Translations under genes and position numbers: made by a program
Assembly: GCA_033439765.1 (NCBI GenBank)
Contig: JAULSN010000001.1
Span: 4,154,001 to 4,218,000 of the forward strand
Source: Lasiosphaeria ovina
Taxonomy: Eukaryota; Ascomycota; Sordariomycetes; Sordariales; Lasiosphaeriaceae
Direction of reading: 5' to 3'
Length of the DNA stretch: 64,000 nucleotides
Part shown: one piece after another, positions 46,710 to 55,954 of the stretch
How positions within the stretch are numbered: position 1 is the stretch's first letter
How the letters are laid out: every line of letters begins with the position of its first letter
The notes under the pieces: model-generated
What the model saw: only the letters and a program-made list of their open reading frames with translations
Told to the model about the DNA's origin: nothing
Databases searched by the model: none

Positions 46710-47401
46710 GCACAGCTACAGTCTCGAACTCTCTCGATGACTGATCTAGATCGAAGTGACGACGTCGACCAGCTGCACCTTCCCCGACGCCCCGTACTAT
46801 ATTTGGGTGAAGATGGTGAAGATGGAGTCTGGCTACGGTAGTAACCTGCAATGGAATACTAGTAGGTACTTCGTACGTAAGTACTAAGGAGAATTAGGCT
46901 ATCTCACCTAGAAAGCTCAGACCCTTTGGTGCCAAGGCCACCTAGCTTGTAAATCACCGTAGAAGGCCGTATTCGTGGCGTGTGGCGCCACCCCTCGGAA
47001 AAGAGGCTGTGCTTGCAGAGATACCTCCTGGCCCGCGCCGCTCAAGCACAGCTTTCTTCGGCGGGTTGTTGGTCCAATCCTAAATCCCCGTTTCCAGCTC
47101 TCTTATTACCGTAGACTGGTAGGCGTTTCAATTCACATCCAAGCTCAAACTCCTACAAGATAAGTAGGGGTGTCTACCGTGTCCTCTGACCGGGTCGTGA
47201 CACTTTAAGTGTGTCAACCGTCCCAGGCTCACTCCCGTCTCACTTAAACCTTCCAATGCCTCTCTTTTTATTGTCAATTCTACCGAGACTTCTTAGCCCA
47301 GTCTGTAATCCGTAAACCTCCAATATTACTTACGCTTCTGTTTTTTTCTCTCAATTTACCAAGAAACAACAAGCAGTGGAGCACTCCAAGCACAGTTCGC
47401 G
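46710..47401. other. Intergenic, right flank of the NLR relic
   Basis: No repeat domain of the lost NLR can be read here in any frame. A near-palindrome centred on CGTACG lies at about 46867-46883. Otherwise nothing is seen. Confidence 0.5.
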
Positions 47402-47983
47402 ATGCCTTGTCAGTTCCCACCCGCTGCCGTCCAAACTGCACTCATGCTAAAACCCAAGGTGGCCTGGACCACAGTCTTTTCCGGGTCGGCGACGCTCACG
47501 CACCGGTCCAAGATCCCGGCCAAAGCCACGCGGGAGCAGAGCATCGCAATGCTGCACGACCACAACTTCTACTTGCACTGCAACCCCCACATGTCCAAGA
47601 TTGAGACTCTAACCACAGCCGCGCCGGAGCCTGCGGTTCCAGACGACCTCAAGAGCCAGGTGGTCAAAGAGACGGCAGTGTACCAGGTCACGGACATCTT
47701 CCAGGCTCTCCCCAAGGGCTTGTGGGACAGCAACGTCGTCAGCACGTACGAGTTTACAAACATCGCCAACGGCGTCTTTGCGCGAATCAAGAGCCCGTTG
47801 TCGGTAGCCCTGGATTCGCTGTGGGAGATCAAGGGCGAGGCCGGCGAGCTGGAGATCGTCGAGACCTGCACCATCACCTGCCCGAGGCTCCTCGTCGGGT
47901 TCGTCAAGACCGAGTGCGAGGGAAATTGGCCCAACATACATGGGAAGATGATCAAGAGGCTTGAGAGGGAAGTTAAAACCTGA
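47402..47983 (+). CDS. DUF7053-like (START-like) fungal protein
   Basis: A single exon of 193 residues with no signal peptide or membrane segment. The pattern AMLHDHNFYLHCNPHMSKIE, then YQVTDIFQALPKGLWDSNVV, then a GVFARIKSPLSVALDSLWEI block and CPRLLVGFVKTECEGNWPNI is one I recognise from a fungal family called DUF7053, which is thought to have a START or polyketide-cyclase-like lipid-binding fold. That assignment is from memory of the pattern; the ligand and role are unknown. The first ATG in frame is used, and the family usually starts close to an LxxxSxxTHRxxIPA-type segment, which is present at about residues 20-40. It stands alone downstream of the NLR relic and upstream of the kinase. 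Confidence 0.8.
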   Translation: MPCQFPPAAVQTALMLKPKVAWTTVFSGSATLTHRSKIPAKATREQSIAMLHDHNFYLHCNPHMSKIETLTTAAPEPAVPDDLKSQVVKETAVYQVTDIFQALPKGLWDSNVVSTYEFTNIANGVFARIKSPLSVALDSLWEIKGEAGELEIVETCTITCPRLLVGFVKTECEGNWPNIHGKMIKRLEREVKT

Positions 47984-49557
47984 TTTCATATTGCAACATG
48001 GAGTAAAGGGGCGGAAAGGAATGGCAATCTTTGCTAGACCCTAGGTATTCATAGACTGGAGGTTACCTCGTCTTGCGGAGGGGGAGATATAACGAACTGA
48101 CGAGTGATGGATTTATTTGAGAATGTCATATTCCGTACTACATTTTTGTCCGACCTCTCTTGACGAATCAACATTGAAGGTATTTGCAGCTGAAAGCCGT
48201 TGGCGGCTCTGGTTTGCGACGAATTGCCCCACCTGAAGGGCTGCAAGCCTGCATCAGATCTCGTCCAAAGTCCAACGGGGCGGTTGACTCCGTGCCGCCG
48301 GGACGTGTTAATGTGGAGAAATCGCCATATCATTGGCTGGACGCCCTTCAAATCCGAACTTTAGCGCGGTTTGGGATGCTCCGTTTCCGCGTTCTTGTGG
48401 CGCCCGCCCCCCACAGTCACACCAGAGCGAGGCCCCCTGGTTCAGGCACTGCACAGTACCGGGCGGCTTCCATCCTCAAGCGGCCAGCGTCGTCACCCGT
48501 TCGGTCCGCAACGTCTTCTACCACAACGGCCGCGATCTGGCACATTCGCACTAATCGCTTCGGATCTTCGCTTCAGCTGCAACAGGTGTTGCATTGTTTT
48601 TTCCCTCTCTCGTTCTTTTTGCCTTCTATTCAATTGCGGGCTTTGATTCTTTTGGATCGGCGCTCGCGTGTTGGGCGTGTTTAGACAACAGCCCAGGCAG
48701 GGATACACCGTACCTCCCGCACGAAGCATCTCGCACAGGCCTAAGCGGCTACCTTTACCTGGATGCCCAGCAACCTTCATTTCTCAACTGCCGGCTCGCT
48801 ATGAGAAAGGACACAATCTGAACACCCTGGCTAGAGTGGAAACTTTTTGCTGTAAGCCACACTGTTATTTACTTTTCGATACCCAGCGCCTCAGTTTTCA
48901 CCTTCGGTGGCCTACCGTTCGTGAGACATTCCTTCCCTTCATAATCCGCCCAGGCTCCTAGCGTCACCCCGCCCAAACTTCCCAAGGTCAAGCGTGTGTG
49001 AACGAGGTCAGGGGCTCACTCAGATAAAGCATCGGATACGCTCTGCTCTCGTATCGGAGTGACCCCTCATATCCACCTCCTGTGAGTTTTGAGCGATGCA
49101 AGACCCATCTATCCATCGGCCAAGTCGGCGGTTCTCGGCAAGATATACGGGTTGCAGGATTCTATTCTGTTTATTTTTATATCCTTTTTATATCAAGGAT
49201 GCCACCTTTTCGTACTGCCTTTCACTACCGTGAAAGCCCTAATCTCCATGGGCATCTTGAACTTACTGAACATAGTAGACCATTCGTGGCTTTGGAGACG
49301 CTTTACGGGGGGGATTTCATGATTGCTGAACGGATCTGGAATACATCCACCTAGCAGTGCCCTTCATACTTGCTAGACTACGCAAGGCAGGGCTAGGTTT
49401 ACTTCTTCGCAGCCGGACTGCACGTTTTGGGATTCTTGCAGCAGTCTCGCCTCCACACGAACAGCTGCTCGAGAGATCTTCCTCCCTCAATCATCCATAA
49501 AAGCCAGCTCGCGGGCTTTTGATACCTGGGGAGTCTTCTCAAGACCGTCCAGTCACA
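47984..49557. other. Intergenic and probable long leader of the GCK kinase
   Basis: 1.57 kb without a supported gene. Open frames of up to 166 codons (48184-48684) lack any recognisable motif. Much of the right half may be the 5' UTR of the kinase gene. Confidence 0.5.
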
Positions 49558-52017
49558 ATGGCGACCCTCCAGGTCCGGAATCCGGACCTCACCAGGACGA
49601 AGTTGAAGGCGATGGAAGATGCAAGAAAAATGCAGGCCCTGGTCCAGGACGAATGCAAGAAAGCTGGGAAGGACGCTCCTCCATATTTATTGCAGGAGTT
49701 GATTGGAAAAGGGAGCTTTGGTCGCGTTTACAAGGCAACTGACCTAGGCTCAAAGTCGGTCGTGGCGGTCAAGATCATCGACATTGAAGAGAGTGACACT
49801 CTCAACCCCAAGCTGGCGGACACGTACAGCGAGTTCATGAAGGAAATAACCGCCCTCAAGTTGCTCAGCGACAGCGGCGCAAAGAACATCAATCACATCC
49901 TCGGCGTCCTCCCGGTCGGGCAGGCCATGTGGATGGTCACCGAATACTGCGCAGGAGGAAGTGTGGCTACCCTCATGAAGCCGACAGCACCGGGTGGCCT
50001 ACAGGAGAAATGGATCATCCCAATTCTGCGAGAGGTTGCAGAGGCCATATTCTGGGTGCACAAGGAAGGCATCATCCACCGCGACATCAAGTGCGCCAAC
50101 GTGCTTGTGACCGAGTCAGGGGGGGTGCAGCTCTGCGACTTTGGCGTCGCAGGTGTCATCGAGACTAAACTCGACAAACGTTCAACCTTCATCGGGACGC
50201 CTCACTGGATGGCGCCGGAGCTCTTCGACTCGGTGCCGTCGTACAGCACACCGGTTGACATCTGGGCGCTTGGGTCTCTTGTCTACGAGGTCGCCTCAGG
50301 TCTTCCTCCCAACGTCATGTCGGGGTTTAATATCCCCCAGCTTGGCAACTATATCAAAAGCCATGCGCCCCGCCTAGAGGGAGACTCGTACTCGCCAGAA
50401 ATCAAGGATCTCGTGGCCTTCTGTCTGGTCGAGGACCCGGCGAAGCGGCCGACAATCGAGCAGGTACAGCGCCATCCCTACATCTTCAACACGAGCGCCA
50501 GATACCCGACCTCAATGCTTGCCAATCTTGTTAAGGGCTACCGATTGTGGGAAGCACAGGGCGGAATCCGAAAGTCTCTATTTGCTCCTGTTGGTGCTCA
50601 GGGTCCTTCCGACTACTCGTCCACCGCCATGGCAAATGATGAGTGGAACTTCAGTTCAACAGTTGATTTCGACCGGGTGGTGATGAATACCGATGCACAG
50701 GCCGTATATGATGTCTATGGATTAAACGTCGACTTTGACTTTGCCGAGCAACTCCCTCGACTAGCGAAGCCAAAGTCAAGGCGGCGGCAACCCCCCCAAC
50801 TGCAGGCCGTAAAGGCTCCTCTTGAGAAGCTCTTTGACCCTAATACAATTTCCAACTACGATGAAAACTCGCGCGCATACTACGGCAAACCAGCGCCCCC
50901 GCCAACGTCTGATCTTCCATTAAGGGACGATTCCCTCCACTCCACCCTTCGAGAGTCGCTGATCGACCTAGACGCGTCTCTCCATGGCGGTGGCAAACTT
51001 TCTCAGTTCGTCGACATGGACACCATCAAGGCGGGCTTGCGGGCTCCGAACGGCTCGGTGTCCGAAGAGGTTATTGATTTCAACAAGCCGCCGTTGAGCG
51101 ACCCGGCGGACCATAACATCAACCGCCGCACCCAGGACTGGAAGTTCCCAGCCATGGCCCCTCCCGCTTCAGCCAACCCTGAGATGTCGCGCTTCCCGTT
51201 TCACGAGGGGCGCCCTAGCATAACCCCTAACTCAGCTGGCCGACCTGCTCTGATTCACCACCCTACCGACCCCCTCGGCTTTCACTCACAGGGCTATGAC
51301 CTTGTGCCGCCCAAGCCTCAGGATAATCGCATATCTGTAGGCAGCTTGATCGACCTTGACGAGGGTCTGCCGATGCCAGAGCTCACCCGGCCATCCACAG
51401 CGAACTCGGATGCGGCCTCGGTCAGCGGGTCAGATATTGGAGGAGCGAACCCCTTTGACCTTGAGCGGCATGCTTCATTCTACCAACCCATGCAATCAAC
51501 AGGCGGCCGTGAGCCATCCATCTACATCTCGGACGATAGCGACTTTGCTCGCCTGGTCAAGGCGTCGGAGGAGCGACCCGTGATGCCCGAATTCCCAGCC
51601 GTCGACAGCAGCCGGTCGCATGAACGTGCAGATAGCTATGACGACAGATATACAGCAAGCGAGTACCTTGACACGGAATACATGACCATGAGCGGACGCC
51701 GGCCCCGTTCGCACCCCCGGGCGCAGCAACCGGGGCAGCAGCAGCAACAGGATGTGCAGCAGCGGCAGCGGCCGCGGCAGTCGCCCCATAGAGGCGGCAT
51801 GGATGGCATCGGGCTACCAGCGCTTCCAGAGCCCCCTTCGGCGAGGGTGATGGAGGGGATGGCGAGCCGTGAGGAAGTGCGTGACGATTTCATGCGCCTC
51901 CTCTCCAGCTTTTCCGATCACCTCAACTTTGTGAGCAAACACGTGGCTTCCCTCCCGGTGGTGCAGCAGACAGGCCGGCGTGAAAGCGACCCGCCACCCC
52001 CTTATTCGTCCCAGTAG
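49558..52017 (+). CDS. STE20-family germinal-centre protein kinase (MST-1/KIN24-like candidate)
   Basis: A single exon of 819 residues. The kinase domain spans about residues 43-310: glycine loop LIGKGSFGRVYKA, VAVK Lys at about 72, HRDIKCAN with the catalytic Asp at about 176, CDFGVAG with the Asp at about 194, and activation segment TFIGTPHWMAPE, which is typical of germinal-centre kinases. The long C-terminal part is Ser/Pro-rich with short RESLIDLDASL and GSLIDLDEG repeats and a QQQQQ stretch, and ends in a helical EEVRDDFMRLLSSFSDHLNF segment, possibly a docking site. In Neurospora and Sordaria this kinase class (MST-1/SmKIN24, SID-1/SmKIN3) acts in septation and hyphal fusion. Which of these is the true orthologue cannot be settled by eye. 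The start is the first ATG in frame. Confidence 0.93.
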   Translation: MATLQVRNPDLTRTKLKAMEDARKMQALVQDECKKAGKDAPPYLLQELIGKGSFGRVYKATDLGSKSVVAVKIIDIEESDTLNPKLADTYSEFMKEITALKLLSDSGAKNINHILGVLPVGQAMWMVTEYCAGGSVATLMKPTAPGGLQEKWIIPILREVAEAIFWVHKEGIIHRDIKCANVLVTESGGVQLCDFGVAGVIETKLDKRSTFIGTPHWMAPELFDSVPSYSTPVDIWALGSLVYEVASGLPPNVMSGFNIPQLGNYIKSHAPRLEGDSYSPEIKDLVAFCLVEDPAKRPTIEQVQRHPYIFNTSARYPTSMLANLVKGYRLWEAQGGIRKSLFAPVGAQGPSDYSSTAMANDEWNFSSTVDFDRVVMNTDAQAVYDVYGLNVDFDFAEQLPRLAKPKSRRRQPPQLQAVKAPLEKLFDPNTISNYDENSRAYYGKPAPPPTSDLPLRDDSLHSTLRESLIDLDASLHGGGKLSQFVDMDTIKAGLRAPNGSVSEEVIDFNKPPLSDPADHNINRRTQDWKFPAMAPPASANPEMSRFPFHEGRPSITPNSAGRPALIHHPTDPLGFHSQGYDLVPPKPQDNRISVGSLIDLDEGLPMPELTRPSTANSDAASVSGSDIGGANPFDLERHASFYQPMQSTGGREPSIYISDDSDFARLVKASEERPVMPEFPAVDSSRSHERADSYDDRYTASEYLDTEYMTMSGRRPRSHPRAQQPGQQQQQDVQQRQRPRQSPHRGGMDGIGLPALPEPPSARVMEGMASREEVRDDFMRLLSSFSDHLNFVSKHVASLPVVQQTGRRESDPPPPYSSQ

Positions 52018-52715
52018 GGGATAGACAGTCGGCTTCCCACTTGGGAGGGGAGACGATGATGACACGGTAATGAGTAACTATTATGTATGGTGTATGTTCT
52101 GGGATACTACTACCGGTTTATGGTTGGCCAGGGAGCCGTTGGCGTTTTAGGGGTGGGAACAGCGGGAAAGGTGGGGCGGTGACTTGGAAGATATCATGGA
52201 CAGCGATAAGTGCCAAACAGCACTGCTTTGATGGATTACCGGTTTTATAGGTACTTTGTAACTTTGTTTATGTGTTTAATTTTGATGTTAAAGTTGTTTT
52301 ACTCGAGGTTCCTTTTCAACATGAATATGCCAGCAAAAAAAAACATGAGAGACCACTGCAAATTGAGGCCTGATTTTATGCCATATTGGCGTTGTGTGCT
52401 AACGACGGCAGTTTGGCGGACCTCGATTAAATTTCTGTCGATGACTCAACTCAACCCCCTCCAGACTGATCACCTACAGATTTGAATGAAGCGCCTAGAC
52501 ACACACACCTAGACTTTTGATCGAGCTGATTTAGATTTTGCATGACTGGGATAAGCAACTAAGGCCGTTCTTTTTTTTTTTTTTGCTAAAGTCTTCCTGC
52601 ACTTTTCGGCAACCGATTCGTGCCCAGCGTGGCGGGTCTCGCCAAAGTAACTCGGGTTGCGACTTTGGCTGCAATTGACCTCGCCCATAGGCGCTGCCTG
52701 AGTGCGAGCAGCCAC
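52018..52715. other. Intergenic; right end contains an open N-terminal extension of SUA5
   Basis: 3' UTR of the kinase gene and leader of SUA5. A poly-T run lies at about 52571-52584. From 52590 to 52715 the SUA5 frame is open without an ATG. Confidence 0.55.
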
Positions 52716-54287
52716 ATGACCTCTCCTGGACATGCGACAGCAGCCATGAAGACGAGAATCATCAAAGTCCAGCAGCAGCAGCAGCAGCAGCAGGGCGACG
52801 ACGAGGCGTTCGGCCGTTGGGCTCCCACTGGTGCTGATAGTCCGCCTTCACGTGCCGGCGATGGCGCCGCTGCCGGCAATACCAAAAATCTGAAGATGAG
52901 AAGACACCTCGATCGCTGGGAGGTGCCCTATACGTCTCTGGACCAGTACCAGGACCAGGACCAGGACCAGGACAAGGCAGCAGCAGCAGTAGCAGATGAT
53001 GGCGGGGCACTGCTGGCGCCGCTGATCGAAGCCGGCGCATACCTGCGCACCAGCGACGTGCCCGTCGCCTTCCCGACCGAGACCGTGTACGGGCTCGGCG
53101 CCGACGCCACGCGCAGCGCCGCCGTTAGGGGCATCTACGCGGCCAAGGGCCGGCCCAGCGACAACCCGCTGATCGTGCACGTGTGCGACCTCGACATGTT
53201 GCGGAGATATCTGGAACCTGCTGCTACTACTCCTCAACAACAAGAACAACCGGAAGAAGAAACCATCCCGGCCATCTACCTGCCACTGATTGAGCGCTTC
53301 TGGCCCGGCCCGCTGACGATCTTGCTCCCGAACCCGCAGCCCTCGCAGCTGGCGGCCGAGGTAACAGCAGGACTCGCAACGTTTGGGTGCCGGATGCCGG
53401 CGTCGGGGCTGGCGCGCACGCTGATCCAGCTCGCAGGAGCACCGCTGGCGGCGCCGAGCGCCAACGCCAGCACGCGGCCGAGCCCGACAGCCGCGGCGCA
53501 CGTGCGCGAAGACCTGGACGGGCGCATCGAGCTGATCCTCGACGGCGGGCCGTGCGCCGTCGGCGTCGAGAGCACCGTCGTCGACGGCCTGTGCGACCCG
53601 CCCGCGGTCCTGCGGCCGGGAGGCGTCAGCATTGATGCCCTGCGCGCCTGCCCCGGCTGGCACCGCGTCGAGAAGGCCTACAAGGACCACGCCGAGATGG
53701 GCGCCGGGAATGGCGACAGTAGCGGCAAGGAGACACCGGCTGCTGCTGCCGCACAGACGGCCCCGCGCGCCCCCGGCATGAAGTACAAACACTACAGTCC
53801 CAAGGCGCGGGTGGTGCTGTACGAAGCCGCGGCGGGCGTCCCAGGAGCCGGAGCCGCTGTCCCAAGCGCAGAGGATCTGGAGCGGGCGCTCAGGAGGTCA
53901 GACGAGGCCGGGGAGAGGCAGCGGACGATCGCGGTGATCAGGACCTGGCACTGGCCTGTCGCGGCGGGGCTGCCGATCGGCGCAGCACTACAGCAGACTA
54001 ACGGCAGTGGCGACGACGACAGAGAGGATGCTGGCTTTGCCGTGAGAGAAGGCACACTACTAGGCAGCGGCGCGGACAACACGGAGGTGCTGCCGCGACT
54101 GCTGGACGTTGATCTGGGCAGGGACGTGCGGGGGGTGGCCCACGGGCTGTTTGCCGCGCTGAGGGAGCTGGACCGGCGCCAGGCCGACGTCATCTTTGTC
54201 GAGGGGGTGAGCGACGGCGAGGACATCGCGGCCGCTGTCATGAACCGGCTCCGAAAGGCAGCCTCAGACATCAGACCTTTTACATAG
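52716..54287 (+). CDS. SUA5: SUA5-type threonylcarbamoyl-AMP synthase
   Basis: Makes threonylcarbamoyl-AMP from threonine, bicarbonate and ATP, the first step of t6A formation at tRNA position 37 in cytosol and mitochondria. From the ATG at 52716 the protein has 523 residues; a second ATG lies at 52746. The YrdC domain shows PVAFPTETVYGLGADATRS, IYAAKGRPSDNPLIVHV with the Lys and Arg/Ser/Asn of the active site, FWPGPLTILLP, and APSANASTRPSPT. The linker PGMKYKHYSPKARVV and the C-terminal Sua5 domain follow, so this is the long two-domain form. Low-complexity inserts include an eight-Gln run, DQDQDQDQD from an AGGACC repeat, and a PQQQEQPEEE loop inside the catalytic domain. The 32 codons upstream of the chosen ATG are open and Arg/Ala-rich; see findings. 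Confidence 0.93.
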   Translation: MTSPGHATAAMKTRIIKVQQQQQQQQGDDEAFGRWAPTGADSPPSRAGDGAAAGNTKNLKMRRHLDRWEVPYTSLDQYQDQDQDQDKAAAAVADDGGALLAPLIEAGAYLRTSDVPVAFPTETVYGLGADATRSAAVRGIYAAKGRPSDNPLIVHVCDLDMLRRYLEPAATTPQQQEQPEEETIPAIYLPLIERFWPGPLTILLPNPQPSQLAAEVTAGLATFGCRMPASGLARTLIQLAGAPLAAPSANASTRPSPTAAAHVREDLDGRIELILDGGPCAVGVESTVVDGLCDPPAVLRPGGVSIDALRACPGWHRVEKAYKDHAEMGAGNGDSSGKETPAAAAAQTAPRAPGMKYKHYSPKARVVLYEAAAGVPGAGAAVPSAEDLERALRRSDEAGERQRTIAVIRTWHWPVAAGLPIGAALQQTNGSGDDDREDAGFAVREGTLLGSGADNTEVLPRLLDVDLGRDVRGVAHGLFAALRELDRRQADVIFVEGVSDGEDIAAAVMNRLRKAASDIRPFT

Positions 54288-54491
54288 ACATTTATAGACT
54301 GGGCGACGCTCTCAAGAGCTTGTGTCGTCAAGAGACAAAAGATAAAAAAGTTTCTTGCTTTTTTCTTACTACCCACCAACCAACCCGACGCGTTTTGGGA
54401 CATATTTAAAAGACAGATGTCTACGAAACCCCAGCCATTCAGACATCTCCCGAGGTCCCTCGGCTGCCACCAAACTACGAACCAACACAGG

Positions 54492-55426
54492 CTACAAGCC
54501 TTGCCGCAGCCAGTCGGTCAGCTTCGCCCTGCCTAGCTGGGCGAGGTTGTTGACGCCCTGCTCGCTGAAGGGGTCGATGCGGCTGAGGTTGACGTCCTGC
54601 GACGGCGCCTTGCTGCACCGCTGGACCACAATGGTCGGGTCAGTCTCCAGCGGGATGCCCTCGTCGACAATCTCGTCGATGGCGAGCGAGACGAGGTCGT
54701 AGTTTTCGATTATTGTCCGCTTGTCGACGGATTGCCTGCCGAGTTTAAGTAATTCAGAGTCAGCCATCATCATTTTCTTGGTCCATCTTTTGTTTCAAGG
54801 GTTCTCTACTCTCTGGACCGCACTCACTTAAAGAGGAGGTGCAAGCTGTCCCGCAGCGCCAGCAAGACATTGTAGAGCATGATCTCGTTGTCGTCGACGC
54901 TGCCGACCACGTACAGGGCCACGTCGGACTCGCACTTGTAGAGCACGACGCGGTTGTCGTACAGGAGGATGTCGCCCTGCTGCTTGGCCGTCTTGGCTAG
55001 CAGGCCCTTCTCGAACCGCACCTGCGACGCCTTGTCGGGGTATGGGTTCTGCGAGCTGGCCACCGTCGGCGCTATCACGTTTTCCTCTGTCAGCTTGTGT
55101 GTATATAACTCCGGCGCGGAGGGACTAGATGCAACAACAACGAGATGGCCGTACCAGCTCCGGCGGGCCCCGGCGCGGCGTGATGCGGCGGCGTGTAGTA
55201 CTTGGCGAATATCCGCGAGCCATCGTCACTGGATAGGATGACTAGAGAGCGGCAGGTTAGTGAGATGACCTAGACCCAAGTGCGTTGTGGTGCAGTGCAG
55301 TGCAGTGTAGTTGCGGTGCGGTATAGGGTGGGCGTATGGGCATCGATGGTGGCTTGCGACGGGGCGGGAAGGGGAGCAAAGTGTACCAATAGCGTTGATG
55401 CTATACAGCGACATTCCCGGCGACAT
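54492..55426 (-). CDS. RET3: Coatomer zeta subunit (zeta-COP)
   Basis: Small subunit of the COPI coat, paired with gamma-COP, in Golgi-to-ER transport. Exons are 55426-55387, 55241-55155, 55086-54828 and 54735-54492, giving 209 residues, close to the family size. The joins read SLYSINAIVILSSDDGSRIF, then an APGPAGAEENVIAPTV segment, then LALRDSLHLLFKQSVDKRTI, all in phase. The longin-type core with LLYDNRVVLYKCESDVALYV and VGSVDDNEIMLYNVLLALRD is typical, as is IENYDLVSLAIDEIVDEGIP. It ends DWLRQGL. It is divergent from MCM4. Confidence 0.95.
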
Positions 55427-55954
55427 CTTGGCTGGTATTTTCACGACTCTTCTGGAATTGGCGGGACAGTGGGTGCGATCGGTCGGGGCCGGGCTCTTGT
55501 TTCGAGGGTCGCCGGGAAATGCGTATCGGCGGTATTGTCGACAGCGCTGGAGGCTGGTATGAAGCGGTCGCTCGCGGCGATGTGGCAGTCGACCTCTGCC
55601 CCACTTAAGGTTTAAGTGCGCCAAGGGTACTGTACTCTACGTACCTGGGGCACCAGGCGGGGCAGGGGTGGGTGGGTTCATACGCTAGAGGGTTACCCCT
55701 GTCGACGCGGTCGTGTAAAGTGGTTTTGGACCGGGAACGCGAAACGACGCGTCTCCCTCCTTTTTTCTCATTTCAAGCCCGCTCGCTCGCCCAAGCGCCG
55801 ACCGAAAGAGCCCACCTTCTTTTGCGAGCCATCCCCATCCACCATCCCCAACTCGCAACTTTCTCGTGGTGCTATCCTGCTGCCGCCACCCTTGAACAAT
55901 TGCGAGAAAGGTGTTGTGCAGCACAGCTCAACAATACAATAAATCCACAAGAAG
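55427..55954. promoter_or_regulatory. Divergent promoter region, zeta-COP / MCM4
   Basis: A 528-bp interval between opposite start codons. The MCM4 side contains the hexamer ACGCGT at 55747-55752 within GAAACGACGCGTCTCC, about 200 bp before the MCM4 ATG. Confidence 0.6.
55747..55752 (+). promoter_or_regulatory. MCB-type element (ACGCGT)
   Basis: ACGCGT is the MluI cell-cycle box bound by MBF in yeasts, which controls G1/S genes including replication factors. Its place upstream of MCM4 fits, but a single hexamer can occur by chance. Confidence 0.45.

Noticed and set aside
48184..48684. 166-codon plus-strand open frame
   Set aside because: No start context, motif or splice partner; composition of chance sequence.
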